From Rhipicephalus microplus (Eukaryota; Arthropoda; Arachnida; Ixodida; Ixodidae), in contig NW_027464792.1 in assembly GCF_043290135.1 (NCBI RefSeq), forward strand, positions 1 through 64,000: a stretch of 64,000 bases of DNA. Direction: 5' to 3'. Of the stretch, positions 34,194 through 48,269 are shown in pieces. Both the position numbers and the translations under genes were made by a program. The notes under the pieces are model-generated. The model saw only the letters and a program-made list of their open reading frames with translations, had not been told where the DNA came from and did not search any database. Numbering within the stretch: the stretch's first letter is position 1; every line of letters begins with the position of its first letter.

Positions 34194-36821
34194 AAGGTAT
34201 GAACCGTCGTAAAACCGCATTAAACAATGTCACTTAGTGAGATGCAGTGTTTTTCACCTTTACAAGTTGGGAACTGTGATATCTAATGTGAAAGCGCTTG
34301 AAACCGTCGTAATGTTCTAGAAAGCAATGTAAAGTAGCGAGTAAAACGTTTTCTAACGATAGAAGTGCGAAGGTTATGTTAGGTTGAGTTATGTTAGTTT
34401 AAGCTAGGTAGCGTCGTGAAACTACCAAAAACAACGTCATCTAACGAGATAGTGTTGTTTTATTGCGAGTACGAAACTGCGATAGGTGAAATGTTGTGAA
34501 AGCACACAAAACGGCATGAACAAGCCAAATACTGCGTGTTGTACCGTTACAAGTGCGAAACTGCTATGTTGTGATATTCTCGTTAAAGCGCATGCAAGCA
34601 TCGTGAAACCTTAAAGAACGATGTCATTTAGCGAGATACAGCGTTCTGTACTGCAATAAGTTGGTGAAAAACTGTGAGGTTATGCAAATATCCTAATTGT
34701 GAACGAAACAGTGTAATAGAGCGTTTTTTAATGCAAGTGCGAATGTTAGGTTAGGTTAAGATATGAACCGTCGTAAAACCGCATTAAACAATGTCACTTA
34801 GTGAAATGCAGTGTTTTTCACCATTACAAGTCGGGAACTGCGATATCTAATGTGAAAGCGCTTGCAAACGTCGTTAGGTTAGGTTAGGTTAGGTTAGGTT
34901 AGGTTAGGTTACGTTAGGTTAGGTTAGGTTAGGTTAGGTTAGGTTAGGTTAGGTTAGGTTAGGTTAGGGATGTTAGGTAAGGTTTGGTTAGGTTAGGTTA
35001 GGTTAGGTTGGGTTAGGTAAGGTTAGGTTAGGTTAAGATATGAACCGCGCTAAAACCGCATTAAACAATGTCACTTAGTGAGATGCTGTGTTTTTCACCA
35101 TTACAAGTCGGGAACTGCGATATCTAATGTGAAAGCGCATGAAACCGTCGTAATCTTGTAGAAAACATTGTAAAGTAGCGAATAAAACGTTTTCTAACGA
35201 TAGAAGTGCGAAGGTTCGGTTAGTTTGAGCTAGGTAGCGTCGTGAAGCCACCAAAAACGATGTCATCTAACGAGATAGTGTTGTTTTATTGCGAGTACGA
35301 AACTGCGATAGGTGAAATATTGGGAAAGCACACAAAATGGCATGAACTAGCCAGATACTGCGTCTTGTGCCGTTACAAGTGCGAAACTGCTTTATTGTGA
35401 TATTCTCGTTAAAGCGCATGCACGTATCGTGAAACCTTAAAGAACGATGTCATTTAGCGAGATACAGCGTTCTGTACTGCAATAAGTTGGTGAGAAACTG
35501 TGAGGTCAAGCAAATATCGCAATTGTGAACGAAACAGTGTAATTGAGCGTATTTAGATACAAGTGCGAATGTTAGGTTAGGTTGAGATATCAACCGTCGT
35601 AAAACCGCATTAAACAATGTCACTTAGTGAGATGTAGTGTTTTTCAACATTACAAGTCGGGAACTACGATATCTAATGTGAAAGCGCATGAAACCGTCGT
35701 AATCTTGTAGAAAACATTGTAAAGTTGCGAGTAAAACGTTTTCTAACGATAGAAGTGCGAAGGTTAGCTTGAGTTATGTTAGTTTAAGCTATGTAGCGTC
35801 GTGAGACCACCAAAAAGGACGTCATCTAACGAGATAGTGTTGTTTTATTGCATGTACGAAACTGCAATAGGTGAAATGTTGTGAAAGTACACAAAACGGC
35901 TTGAACAAGCCAGATACTGCGTGTTGTACCGTTACAAGTGCGAAACTGCTATAATGTGATATTCTCGTTAAAGCGCATGCAAGCATCGTGAAACCTTAAA
36001 GAACGATGTCATTTAGCGAGATACAGCGTTCTGTACTGCAATAAGTTGGTGAAAAACTGTGAGGTTATGCAAATATCGTAATTGTGAACGAAACAGTGTA
36101 ATAGAGCGTTTTTCAATACAAGTACGAATGTTAGGTTAGGTTAAGATATGAACCGTCGTAAAACCGCATTAAACAATGTCACTTAGTGAGATGCAGTGTT
36201 TTTCACCTTTACAAGTTGGGAACTGCGATATCTAATGTGAAAGCGCTTGAAACCGTCGTAATGTTGTAGAAAGCAATGTAAAGTAGCTAGTAAAACGTTT
36301 TCTAACGATAGAAGTGCGAAGGTTATGTTAGGTTGAGTTATGTTAGTTTAAGCTACGTAGCGTCGTGAAACCACCAAAAACGACGTCATCTAACGAGATA
36401 GTGTTGTTTTATTGCGAGTATTAAACTGCGATAGGTGAATGTTGTGAAAGCACACAAAACGGCATGAACAAGCCAAATACTGCGTGTTCTACCGTTACAA
36501 GTGCGAAACTGCTATATTGTGATATTCTCGGTAAAGCGCATGCAAGTATCGTGAAACCTTAAAGAACGATGTCATTTAGCGAGATACAGCGTTCTGTACT
36601 GTAATAAGTTGGTGAGAAACTGTGAGGTCAAGCAAATATCGTAATTGTGAACGAAACAGTGTAATTGAGCGTCTTTAGATACAAGTGTGAATGTTAGGTT
36701 AGGTTAAGATATGAACCGTCGTAAAACCGCATTAAACAATGTCAATTAGTGAGATGCAGTGTTTTTCACCATTAAAAGTGGGGAACTGCGATATCTAATG
36801 TGAAAGCGCTTGCAACCGTCG

Positions 36822-37451
36822 TTAGGTTAGGTTAGGTTAGGTTAGGTTAGGTTTGGTTAGGTTAGGTTAGGTTAGGTTAGGTTAGGTTAGATTAGGTTAG
36901 GTTGTGTTGAGTTGGGTTAGGTTAGGTTAGGTTAGGTTAGGTTGGGTTAGGTTAGGTTAGGTTAGGTTAGGTTACGTTAGGTTAGGTTAGGTTAGGTAAA
37001 GATAATTTGGTTAGGTTAGGTAAGGTTAGGTTAGGTTAGGTTGGGTTGGGTTGGGTTAGGTTGGGTTAGGTTAGGTTAGGTTACGTTAGGTTAGGTTAGG
37101 TTACGTTAGGTTATGTTAGGTTAGGTTTGGTTAGGTTACGTTAGGTTAGGTTAGGTCAGGTAAGGTTAGGTTACGTTAGAATAGGTTAGGTTAGGTTAGG
37201 TTACGTTAGGTTAGGTTAAGTTAGGTTAGGTTAGGTTTGGTTAGGTTAGGTTAGGTTAGCTTTGGTTAGGTTAGGTTGGGTTGGGTTGGGTTAGGTTGGG
37301 TTAGGTTAGGTTAGGTTAGGTTAGGTTGGGTTAGGTTAGTTTAGGTCAGGTTAGGTTAGGTTAGGTTGGGTTGGGTTGGTTAGGTTAGGTTAGGTTAGGT
37401 TAGGTAAGGTTAGGTTAGGTTAGGTTAGGTTAGGTTAGGTTACGTTAGGTT
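36822..37451 (+). repeat. Long TTAGG-variant array, E2 type (copy 5), contracted
   Basis: Monomer of 746 bp. It lacks one TTACG-bounded group and the GGGTGTTGTTGGG element that other E2 arrays keep, a 45-bp net loss (nine pentamers) relative to copy 3. Confidence 0.9.
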
Positions 37452-40400
37452 AAGGTATGAACCGCCGTAAAACCGCATTAAACAATGTCACTTAGTGAGA
37501 TGCAGTGTTTTTCACCTTTACAAGTTGGGAACTGTGATATCTAATGTGAAAGCGCTTGAAACCGTCGTAATGTTGTAGAAAGCAATGTAAAGTAGCGAGT
37601 AAAACGTTTTCTAACGATAGAAGTGCGAAGGTTATGTTAGGTTGAGTTATGTTAGTTTAAGCTAGGTAGCGTCGTGAAACTACCAAAAACAACGTCATCT
37701 AACGAGATAGTGTTGTTTTATTGCGAGTACGAAACTGCGATAGGTGAAATGTTGTGAAAGCACACAAAACGCAATGAACAAGCCAAATACTGCGTGTTGT
37801 ACCGTTACAAGTGCGAAACTGCTATGTTGTGATATTCTCGTTGAAGCGCATGCAAGCATCGTGAAATCTTAAAGAACGATGTCATTTAGCGAGATACAGC
37901 GTTCTGTACTGCAATAAGTTGGTGAAAAACTGTGAGGTTATGCAAATATCCTAATTGTGAACGAAACAGTGTAATAGAGCGTTTTTAATACAAGTGCGAA
38001 TGTTAGGTTAGGTCAAGATATGAACCGTCGTAAAACCGCATTAAACAATGTCACTTAGTGAGATGCAGTGTTTTTCACCATTACAAGTCGGGAACTGCGA
38101 TATCTAATGTGAAAGCGCTTGAAAACGTCGTTAGGTTAGGTTAGGTTAGGTTAGGTTTGGTTAGGTTAGGTTAGGTTAGGTCAGCTTAGGGTATGTTAGG
38201 TAAGGTTTGGTTAGGGTAGGTTAGGTTAGGTTGGGTTAGGTAAGGTTAGGTTAGGTTAAGATATGAACCGCGCTAAAACCGCATTAAACAATGTCACTTA
38301 GTGAGATGCTGTGTTTTTCACCATTACAAGTCGGGAACTGCGATATCTAATGTGAAAGCGCATGAAACCGTCGTAATCTTGTAGAAAACATTGTAAAGTA
38401 GCGAATAAAACGTTTTCTACCGATAGAAGTGCGAAGGTTCGGTTAGTTTGAGCTAGGTAGCGTCGTGAAACCACCAAAAACGATGTCATCTAACGAGATA
38501 GTGTTGTTTTATTGCGAGTACGAAACTGCGATAGGTGAAATATTGGGAAAGCACACAAAATGGCATGAACTAGCCAGATACTGCGTCTTGTGCCGTTACA
38601 AGTGCGAAACTGCTTTATTGTGATATTCTCGTTAAAGCGCATGCAAGTATCTTGAAACCTTAAAGAACGATGTCATTTAGCGAGATACAGCGTTCTGTAC
38701 TGTAATAAGTTGGTGAGAAACTGTGAGGTCAAGCAAATATCGTAATTGTGAACGAAACAGTGTAATTGAGCGTATCTAGATACAAGTGCGAATGTTAGGT
38801 TAGGTTGAGATATCAACCGTCGTAAAACCGCATTAAACAATGTCACTTAGTGAGATGTAGTGTTTTTCAACATTACAAGTCGGGAACTACGATATCTAAT
38901 GTGAAAGCGCATGAAACCGTCGTAATCTTGTAGAAAACATTGTAAAGTTGCGAGTAAAACGTTTTCTAACAATAGAAGTGCGAAGGTTAGCTTGAGTTAT
39001 GTTAGTTTAAGCTATGTAGCGTCGTGAGACCACCAAAAAGAACGTCATCTAACGAGATAGTGTTGTTTTATTGCGAGTACGAAACTGCGATAGGTAAAAT
39101 GTTGTGAAAGCACACAAAACGGCATGAACAAGCCAAATACTGCGTGTTGTACCGTTACAAGTGCGAAACTGCTATGTTGTGACATTCTCGGTAAAGCGCA
39201 TGCAAGTATCGTGAAACCTTAAAGAACGATGTCATTTAGCGAGATACAGCGTTCTGTACTGTAATAAGTTGGTGAGAAACTGTGAGGTCAAGCCAATATC
39301 GTAATTGTGAACGAAACAGTGTAATAGAGCGTTTTTCAATACAAGTACGAATGTTAGGTTAGGTTGACATATCAACCATCGTAAAACCGCATTAAACAAT
39401 GTCACTTAGTGAGATGTAGTGTTTTTCAACATTACAAGTCGGGAACTACGATATCTAATGTGAAAGCGCATGAAACCGTCGTAATCTTGTAGAAAACATT
39501 GTAAAGTTGCGAGTAAAACGTTTTCTAACGATAGAAGTGCGAAGGTTAGCTTGAGTTATGTTAGTTTAAGCTATGTAGCGTCGTGAGACCACCAAAAAGG
39601 ACGTCATCTAACGAGATAGTGTTGTTTTATTGCATGTATGAAACTGCAATAGGTGAAATGTTGTGAAAGTACACAAAACAGCATGAACAAGCCAAATACT
39701 GCGTGTTCTACCGTTACAAGTGCGAAACTGCTATATTGTGATATTCTCGTTAAAGCGCATGCAAGCATCGTGAAACCTTAAAGAACAATGTCATTTAGCG
39801 AGATACAGCGTTCTGTACTGCAATAAGTTGGTGAAAAACTGTGAGGTTATGCAAATATCGTAATTGTGAACGAAACAGTGTAATAGAGCGTTTTTCAATA
39901 CAAGTACGAATGTTAGGTTAGGTTAAGATATGAACTGTCGTAAAACCGCAATAAACAATGTCACTTAGTGAGATGCAGTGTTTTTCACCATTACAAGTCG
40001 GGAACTGCGATATCTAATGTGAAAGCGCTTGCAAACGTCGTTAGGTTAGGTTAGGTTAGGTTAGGTTAGGTTAGGTTAGGTTACGTTAGGTTAGGTTTGG
40101 TTAGGTTAGGTTAGGTTAGGTTATGTTAGGCTAGGTTGGGTTAGGTTAGGTTAGGTTACGTTAGGTTAAGGTATGAACCGTCGTAAAACCGCAATAAACA
40201 ATGTCACTTAGTGAGATGCAGTGTTTTTCACCTTTACAAGTTGGGAACTGCGATATCTAATGTGAAAGCGCTTGAAACCGTCGTAATGTTGCAGAAAGCA
40301 ATGTAAAGTAGCGAGTAAAACGTTTTCTAACGATAGAAGTGCGAAACTTAGGTTATGTTAGTTTAAGCTAGGTAGCGTCGTGAAACCACCAAAAACGACG

Positions 40401-41396
40401 TCATCTAACGAGATAGTGTTGTTTTATTGCGAGTACGAAACTGCGATAGGTAAAATGTTGTGAAAGCACACAAAACGGCATGAACAAGCCAAATACTGCG
40501 TGTTGTACCGTTACAAGTGCGAAACTGCTATGTTTTGACATTCTCGGTAAAGCGCATGCAAGTATCGTGAAACCTTAAAGAACGATGTCATTTAGCGAGA
40601 TACAGCGTTCTGTACTGTAATAAGTTGGTGAGAAACTGTGAGGTCAAGCAAATATCGTAATTGTGAACGAAACAGTGTAATTGAGCGTCTTTAGATACAA
40701 GTGCGAATGTTAGGTTAGGTTGACATATCAACCGTCGTAAAACCGCATTAAACAATGTCACTTAGTGAGATGTAGTGTTTTTCAACATTACAAGTCGGGA
40801 ACTACGATATCTAATGTGAAAGCGCATGAAACCGTCGTAATCTTGTAGAAAACATTGTAAAGTTGCCAGTAAAGCGTTTTCTAACGATAGAAGTGCGAAG
40901 GTTAGGTTAGGTTAGGTTAGTTTAAGCTAGGTAGCGTCGTGAAAGTACCAAAAACGACGTTATCTAACGAGATAGTGTTGTTTTATAGCGAGTATTAAAC
41001 TGCGATAGGTGAAATGTTGTGAAAGCACACAAAACGGCATGAACAAGCCAAATACTGCGTGTTCTACCGTTACAAGTGCGAAACTGCTATATTGTGATAT
41101 TCTCGTTAAAGCGCATGCAAGCATCGTGAAACCTTAAAGAAATATGTCATTTAGCGAGATACAACGTTCTGTACTGCAATAAGTTGGTGAAAAACTGTGA
41201 GATTATGCAAATATCGTAATTGTGAACAAAACAGTGTAATAAAGTGTTTTTAGATACAAGTGCGAATGTTAGGTTAGGTTAAGATATGAACCGTCGTAAA
41301 ACCGCATTAAACAATGTCAATTAGTGAGATGCAGTGTTTTTCACCATTAAAAGTCGGGAACTGCGATATCTAATGTGAAAGCGCTTGCAACCGTCG

Positions 41397-42067
41397 TTAG
41401 GTTAGGTTAGGTTAGGTTTTGTTAGGTTAGGTTAGGTTAGGTTAGATTAGGTTAGGTTGGTTTGAGTTGGGTTAGGTTAGGTTAGGTTAGGTTAGGTTAG
41501 GTTGGGTTAGGTTAGGTTAGGTTAGGTTACGTTAGGTTAGGTTAGGTTACGTTAGGTTAGGTTAGGTTAGGTTACGTTAGGTTAGGTTAGGTTAGGTAAG
41601 GATAATTTGGTTAGGTTAGGTAAGGTTAGGTTAGGTTAGGTTGGGTTGGGTGTTGTTGGGTTGGGTGTTGTTGTGTTGGGTTGGGTTGGGTTAGGTTGGG
41701 TTAGGTTAGGTTAGGTTACGTTAGGTTAGGTTAGGTTAGGTTACGTTAGGTTATGTTAGGTTAGGTTAGGTTACGTTAGGTTAGGTTAGGTCAGGTAAGG
41801 TTAGGTTACGTTAGAATAGGTTAGGTTAGGTTAGGTTACGTTAGGTTAGGTTAAGTTAGGTTAGGTTAGGTTTGGTTAGGTTTGGTTAGGTTTGGTTAGG
41901 TTAGCTTAGGTTAGGTTAGGTTGGGTTGGGTTGGGTTGGGTTAGGTAAGGTTAGGTTAGGTTAGGTTGGGTTAGGTTAGTTTAGGTTAGGTTAGGTTGGG
42001 TTGGGTTGGGTTAGGTTAGGTTAGGTTAGGTTTGGTAAGGTTAGGTTAGGTTAGGTTACGTTAGGTT
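41397..42067 (+). repeat. Long TTAGG-variant array, N type (copy 5)
   Basis: Monomer of 787 bp as in copy 2, but with three TTTGG units before TTAGCTTAGG and compensating losses elsewhere, so equal length hides internal turnover. Confidence 0.9.
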
Positions 42068-45000
42068 AAGGTATGAACCGTCGTAAAACCGCATTAAACA
42101 ATGTTACTTAGTGAGATGCAGTGTTTTTCACCTTTACAAGTTGGGAACTGTGATATCTAATGTGAAAGCGCTTGAAACCGTCGTAATGTTGTAGAAAGCA
42201 ATGTAAAGTAGCGAGTAAAACGTTTTCTAACGATAGAAGTGCGAAGGTTATGTTAGGTTGAGTTATGTTAGTTTAAGCTAGGTAGCGTCGTGAAACTACC
42301 AAAAACAACGTCATCTAACGAGATAGTGTTGTTTTATTGCGAGTACGAAACTGCGATAGGTGAAATGTTGTGAAAGCACACAAAACGGCATGAACAAGCC
42401 AAATACTGCGTGTTGTACCGTTACAAGTGCGAAACTGCTATGTTGTGATATTCTCGTTAAAGCGCATGCAAGCATCGTGAAACCTTAAAGAACGATGTCA
42501 TTTAGCGAGATACAGCGTTCTGTACTGCAATAAGTTGGTGAAAAACTGTGAGGTTATGCAAATATCCTAATTGTGAACGAAACAGTGTAATAGAGCGTTT
42601 TTTAATGCAAGTGCGAATGTTAGGTTAGGTTAAGATATGAACCGTCGTAAAACCGCATTAAACAATGTCACTTAGTCAAATGCAGTGTTTTTCACCATTA
42701 CAAGTCGGGAACTGCGATATCTAAGGTGAAAGCGCTTGCAAACGTCGTTAGGTTAGGTTAGGTTAGGTTAGGTTACGTTAGGTTAGGTTAGGTTAGGTTT
42801 GGTTAGGTTAGGTTAGGTTAGGTTAGGTTAGGTTAGGGATGTTAGGTAAGGTTTGGTTAGGTTAGGTTAGTTTAGGTTGGGTTAGGTAAGGTTAGGTTAG
42901 GTTAAGATATGAACCGCGCTAAAACCGCATTAAACAATGTCACTTAGTGAGATGCTGTGTTTTTCACCATTACAAGTCGGGAACTGCGATATCTAATGTG
43001 AAAGCGCATGAAACCGTCGCAATCTTGCAGAAAACATTGTAAAGTAGCGAATAAAACGTTTTCTAACGATAGAAGTGCGAAGGTTCGGTTAGTTTGAGCT
43101 AGGTAGCGTCGTGAAGCCACCAAAAACGATGTCATCTAACGAGATAGTGTTGTTTTATTGCGAGTACGAAACTGCGATAGGTGAAATATTGGGAAAGCAC
43201 ACAAAATGGCATGAACTAGCCAGATACTGCGTCTTGTGCCGTTACAAGTGCGAAACTGCTTTATTGTGATATTCTCGTTAAAGCGCATGCAAGTATCGTG
43301 AAACCTTAAAGAACGATGTCATTTAGCGAGATACAGCGTTCTGTACTGTAATAAGTTGGTGAGAAACTGTGAGGTCAAGCAAATATCGTAATTGTGAACG
43401 AAACAGTGTAATTGAGCGTATTTATATACAAGTGGGAATGTTAGGTTAGGTTGAGATATCAACCGTCGTAAAACCGCATTAAACAATCACTTAGTGAGAT
43501 GTAGTGTTTTTCAACATTACAAGTCGGGAACTACGATATCTAATGTGAAAGCGCATGAAACCATCGTAATCTTGTAGAAAACATTGTAAAGTTGCGAGTA
43601 AAACGTTTTCTAACGATAGAAGTGCGAAGGTTAGCTTGAGTTATGTTAGTTTAAGCTATGTAGCGTCGTGAGACCACCAAAAAGGACGTCATCTAACGAG
43701 ATAGTGTTGTTTTATTGCATGTACGAAACTGCAATAGGTGAAATGTTGTGAAAGTACACAAAACGGCTTGAACAAGCCAGATACTGCGTGTTGTACCGTT
43801 ACAAGTGCGAAACTGCTATAATGTGATATTCTCGTTAAAGCGCATGCAAGCATCGTGAAACCTTAAAGAACGATGTCATTTAGCGAGATACAGCGTTCTG
43901 TACTGCAATCAGTTGGTGAAAAACTGTGAGGTTATGCAAATATCGTAATTGTGAACGAAACAGTGTAATAGAGCGTTTTTCAATACAAGTACGAATGTTA
44001 GGTTAGGTTAAGATATGAACCGTCGTAAAACCGCATTAAACAATGTCACTTAGTGAGATGCAGTGTTTTTCACCATTACAAGTCGGGAACTGCGATATCT
44101 AATGTGAAAGCGCTTGCAAACGTCGTTAGGTTAGGTTAGGTTAGGTTAGGTTAGGTTAGGTTAGGTTTGGTTAGGTTAGGTTAGGTTAGGTTAGGTTAGG
44201 GTATGTTAGGTTAGGTTGGGTTAGGTTAGGTAAGGTTACGTTAGGTTAAGGTATGAACCGTCGTAAAACCGCATTAAACAATGTCACTTAGTGAGATGCA
44301 GTGTTTTTCACCTTTACAAGTTGGGAACTGCGATATCTAATGTGAAAGCGCTTGAAACCGTCGTAATGTTGTAGAAAGCAATGTAAAGTAGCTAGTAAAA
44401 CGTTTTCTAACGATAGAACTGCAAAGGTTATGTTAGGTTGAGTTATGTTAGTTTAAGCTACGTAGCGTCGTGAAACCACCAAAAACGACGTCATCTAACG
44501 AGATAGTGTTGTTTTATTGCGAGTATTAAACTGCGATAGGTGAAATGTTGTGAAAGCACACAAAACGGCATGAACAAGCCAAATACTGCGTGTTCTACCG
44601 TTACAAGTGCGAAACTGCTATATTGTGATATTCTCGGTAAAGCGCATGCAAGTATCGTGAAACCTTAAAGAACGATGTCATTTAGCGAGATACAGCGTTC
44701 TGTACTGTAAGAAGTTGGTGAGAAACTGTGAGGTCAAGCAAATATCGTAATTGTGAACGAAACAGTGTAATTGAGCGTCTTTAGATACAAGTGCGAATGT
44801 TAGGTTAGGTTGATATATAAACCGTCGTAAAACCGCATTAAACAATGTCACTTAGTGAGATGTAGTGTTTTTCAACATTACAAGTCGGGAACTACGATAT
44901 CTAATGTGAAAGCGCATGAAACCGTCGTAATCTTGTAGAAAACATTGTAAAGTTGCGAGTAAAACGTTTTCTAACGATAGAAGTGCGAAGGTTAGGTTAG

Positions 45001-45486
45001 GTTAGGTTAGTTTAAGCTAGGTAGCGTCGTGAAACTACCAAAAACGACGTCATCTAACGAGATAGTGTTGTTTTATAGCGAGTATTAAACTGCGATAGGT
45101 GAAATGTTGTGAAAGCACACAAAACGTCATGAACAAGCCAAATACTGCGTGTTCTACCGTTACAAGTGCGAAACTGCTATATTGTGATATTCTCGTTAAA
45201 GCGCATGCAAGCATCGTGAAACCTTAAAGAACAATGTCATTTAGCGAGATACAGCGTTCTGTACTGCAATAAGTTGGTGAAAAACTGTGAGGTTATGCAA
45301 ATATCGTAATTGTGAACAAAACAGTGTAATAGAGCGTTTTTAGATACAAGTGCGAATGTTAGGTTAGGTTAAGATATGAACCGTCGTAAAACCGCATTAA
45401 ACAATGTCAATTAGTGAGATGCAGTGTTTTTCACCATTAAAAGTGGGGAACTGCGATATCTAATGTGAAAGCGCTTGCAACCGTCG

Positions 45487-46092
45487 TTAGGTTAGGTTAG
45501 GTTAGGTTAGGTTAGGTTTGGTTAGGTTAGGTTAGGTTACGTTAGGTTAGGTTAGGTTAGGTTACGTTAGGTTAGGTTAGGTTAGGTAAGGATAATTTGG
45601 TTAGGTTAGGTAAGGTTAGGTTAGGTTAGGTTGGGTTGGGTGTTGTTGGGTTGGGTGTTGTTGGGTTGGGTTGGGTTAGGTTGGGTTAGGTTAGGTTAGG
45701 TTACTTTAGGTTAGGTTAGGTTAGGTTACGTTAGGTTATGTTAGGTTAGGTTAGGTTACGTTAGGTTAGGTTAGGTCAGGTAAGGTTAGGTTACGTTAGA
45801 ATAGGTTAGGTTAGGTTAGGTTACGTTAGGTTAGGTTAAGTTAGGTTAGGTTAGGTTTGGTTAGGTTTGGTTAGGTTAGCTTAGGCTAGGTTAGGTTGGG
45901 TTGGGTTGGGTTGGGTTGGGTTAGGTTAGGTTAGGTTAGGTTAGGTTGGGTTAGGTTAGTTTAGGTTAGGTTAGGTTAGGTTAGGTTGGGTTGGGTTGGG
46001 TTAGGTTAGGTTAGGTTAGGTTTGGTTAGGTTAGGTTAGGTTAGGTTATGTTAGGTTAGGTTGGGTTAGGTTAGGTTAGGTTACGTTAGGTT
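45487..46092 (+). repeat. Long TTAGG-variant array, E type (copy 6)
   Basis: Monomer of 722 bp with the usual E landmarks. Five-tract GGGTT run at 45898-45920. Confidence 0.92.
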
Positions 46093-46936
46093 AAGGTATG
46101 AACCGTCGTAAAACCGCATTAAACAATGTCACTTAGTGAGATGCAGTGTTTTTCACCTTTACAAGTTGGGAACTGTGATATCTAATGTGAAAGCGCTTGA
46201 AACCGTCGTAATGTTCTAGAAAGCAATGTAAAGTAGCGAGTAAAACGTTTTCTAACGATAGAAGTGCGAAGGTTATGTTAGGTTGAGTTATGTTAGTTTA
46301 AGCTAGGTAGCGTCGTGAAACTACCAAAAACAACGTCATCTAACGAGATAGTGTTGTTTTATTGCGAGTACGAAACTGCGATAGGTGAAATGTTGTGAAA
46401 GCACACAAAACGGCATGAACAAGCCAAATACTGCGTGTTGTACCGTTACAAGTGCGAAACTGCTATGTTGTGATATTCTCGTTAAAGCGCATGCAAGCAT
46501 CGTGAAACCTTAAAGAACGATGTCATTTAGCGAGATACAGCGTTCTGTACTGCAATAAGTTGGTGAAAAACTGTGAGGTTATGCAAATATCCTAATTGTG
46601 AACGAAACAGTGTAATAGAGCGTTTTTTAATGCAAGTGCGAATGTTAGGTTAGGTTAAGATATGAACCGTCGTAAAACCGCATTAAACAATGTCACTTAG
46701 TGAAATGCAGTGTTTTTCACCATTACAAGTCGGGAACTGCGATATCTAATGTGAAAGCGCTTGCAAACGTCGTTAGGTTAGGTTAGGTTAGGTTAGGTTA
46801 GGTTAGGTTACGTTAGGTTAGGTTAGGTTAGGTTAGGTTAGGTTAGGTTAGGTTAGGTTAGGGATGTTAGGTAAGGTTTGGTTAGGTTAGGTTAGGTTAG
46901 GTTGGGTTAGGTAAGGTTAGGTTAGGTTAAGATATG

Positions 46937-47485
46937 AACCGCGCTAAAACCGCATTAAACAATGTCACTTAGTGAGATGCTGTGTTTTTCACCATTACAA
47001 GTCGGGAACTGCGATATCTAATGTGAAAGCGCATGAAACCGTCGTAATCTTGTAGAAAACATTGTAAAGTAGCGAATAAAACGTTTTCTAACGATAGAAG
47101 TGCGAAGGTTCGGTTAGTTTGAGCTAGGTAGCGTCGTGAAGCCACCAAAAACGATGTCATCTAACGAGATAGTGTTGTTTTATTGCGAGTACGAAACTGC
47201 GATAGGTGAAATATTGGGAAAGCACACAAAATGGCATGAACTAGCCAAATACTGCGTGTTCTACCGTTACAAGTGCGAAACTGCTATATTGTGATATTCT
47301 CGTTAAAGCGCATGCAAGCATCGTGAAACCTTAAAGAAATATGTCATTTAGCGAGATACAACGTTCTGTACTGCAATAAGTTGGTGAAAAACTGTGAGAT
47401 TATGCAAATATCGTAATTGTGAACAAAACAGTGTAATAAAGTGTTTTTAGATACAAGTGCGAATGTTAGGTTAGGTTAAGATATG
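46937..47485 (+). repeat. Hybrid monomer H/M
   Basis: H-type up to ATGGCATGAACT, then M-type from AATACTGCGTGTTCTACC (AAAGAAATATGTC, GATACAACGTTC, GTGAGATTATGC follow). The switch lies in the shared AGCCA at 47243-47247. It is followed by N, as a true M is. The in-register exchange removes A2 through L. Confidence 0.88.
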
Positions 47486-47593
47486 AACCGTCGTAAAACC
47501 GCATTAAACAATGTCAATTAGTGAGATGCAGTGTTTTTCACCATTAAAAGTCGGGAACTGCGATATCTAATGTGAAAGCGCTTGCAACCGTCG

Positions 47594-48269
47594 TTAGGTT
47601 AGGTTAGGTTAGGTTTTGTTAGGTTAGGTTAGGTTAGGTTAGATTAGGTTAGGTTGGGTTGAGTTGGGTTAGGTTAGGTTAGGTTAGGTTAGGTTAGGTT
47701 GGGTTAGGTTAGGTTAGGTTAGGTTACGTTAGGTTAGGTTAGGTTACGTTAGGTTAGGTTAGGTTAGGTTACGTTAGGTTAGGTTAGGTTAGGTAAGGAT
47801 AATTTGGTTAGGTTAGGTAAGGTTAGGTTAGGTTAGGTTGGGTTGGGTGTTGTTGGGTTGGGTGTTGTTGTGTTGGGTTGGGTTGGGTTAGGTTGGGTTA
47901 GGTTAGGTTAGGTTACGTTAGGTTAGGTTAGGTTAGGTTACGTTAGGTTATGTTAGGTTAGGTTAGGTTACGTTAGGTTAGGTTAGGTCAGGTAAGGTTA
48001 GGTTACGTTAGGTTAGGTTAGGTTAGGTTACGTTAGGTTATGTTACGTTAGGTTAGGTTAAGTTAGGTTAGGTTAGGTTTGGTTAGGTTTGGTTAGGTTA
48101 GCTTAGGTTAGGTTAGGTTGGGTTGGGTTGGGTTGGGTTAGGTAAGGTTAGGTTAGGTTAGGTTGGGTTAGGTTAGTTTAGGTTAGGTTAGGTTAGGTTG
48201 GGTTGGGTTGGGTTAGGTTAGGTTAGGTTAGGTTTGGTAAGGTTAGGTTAGGTTAGGTTACGTTAGGTT
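47594..48269 (+). repeat. Long TTAGG-variant array, N type (copy 6)
   Basis: Monomer of 792 bp. The TTAGAATAGG landmark is missing and replaced around 48001-48060 by TTACG, TTATG and TTACG units, a local rearrangement inside the array. Confidence 0.9.

Larger units (their letters stand above)
31845..43460 (+). repeat. Super-repeat copy 5 (nearly complete, partial first A)
   Basis: Starts: partial A 31845, B 32109, C 32347, D 32911, E 33470, F 34202, G 34766, H 35043, A2 35592, C2 36151, E2 36714, F2 37460, G2 38023, H2 38266, I 38815, J 39374, K 39933, L 40176, M 40730, N 41289, O 42076, P 42640, Q 42912. Short arrays are 32217-32338, 34874-35034, 38131-38257, 40041-40167 and 42748-42903. 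Only about 293 bp of A is missing; adding it back gives about 11.9 kb, matching copy 2. Confidence 0.9.
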
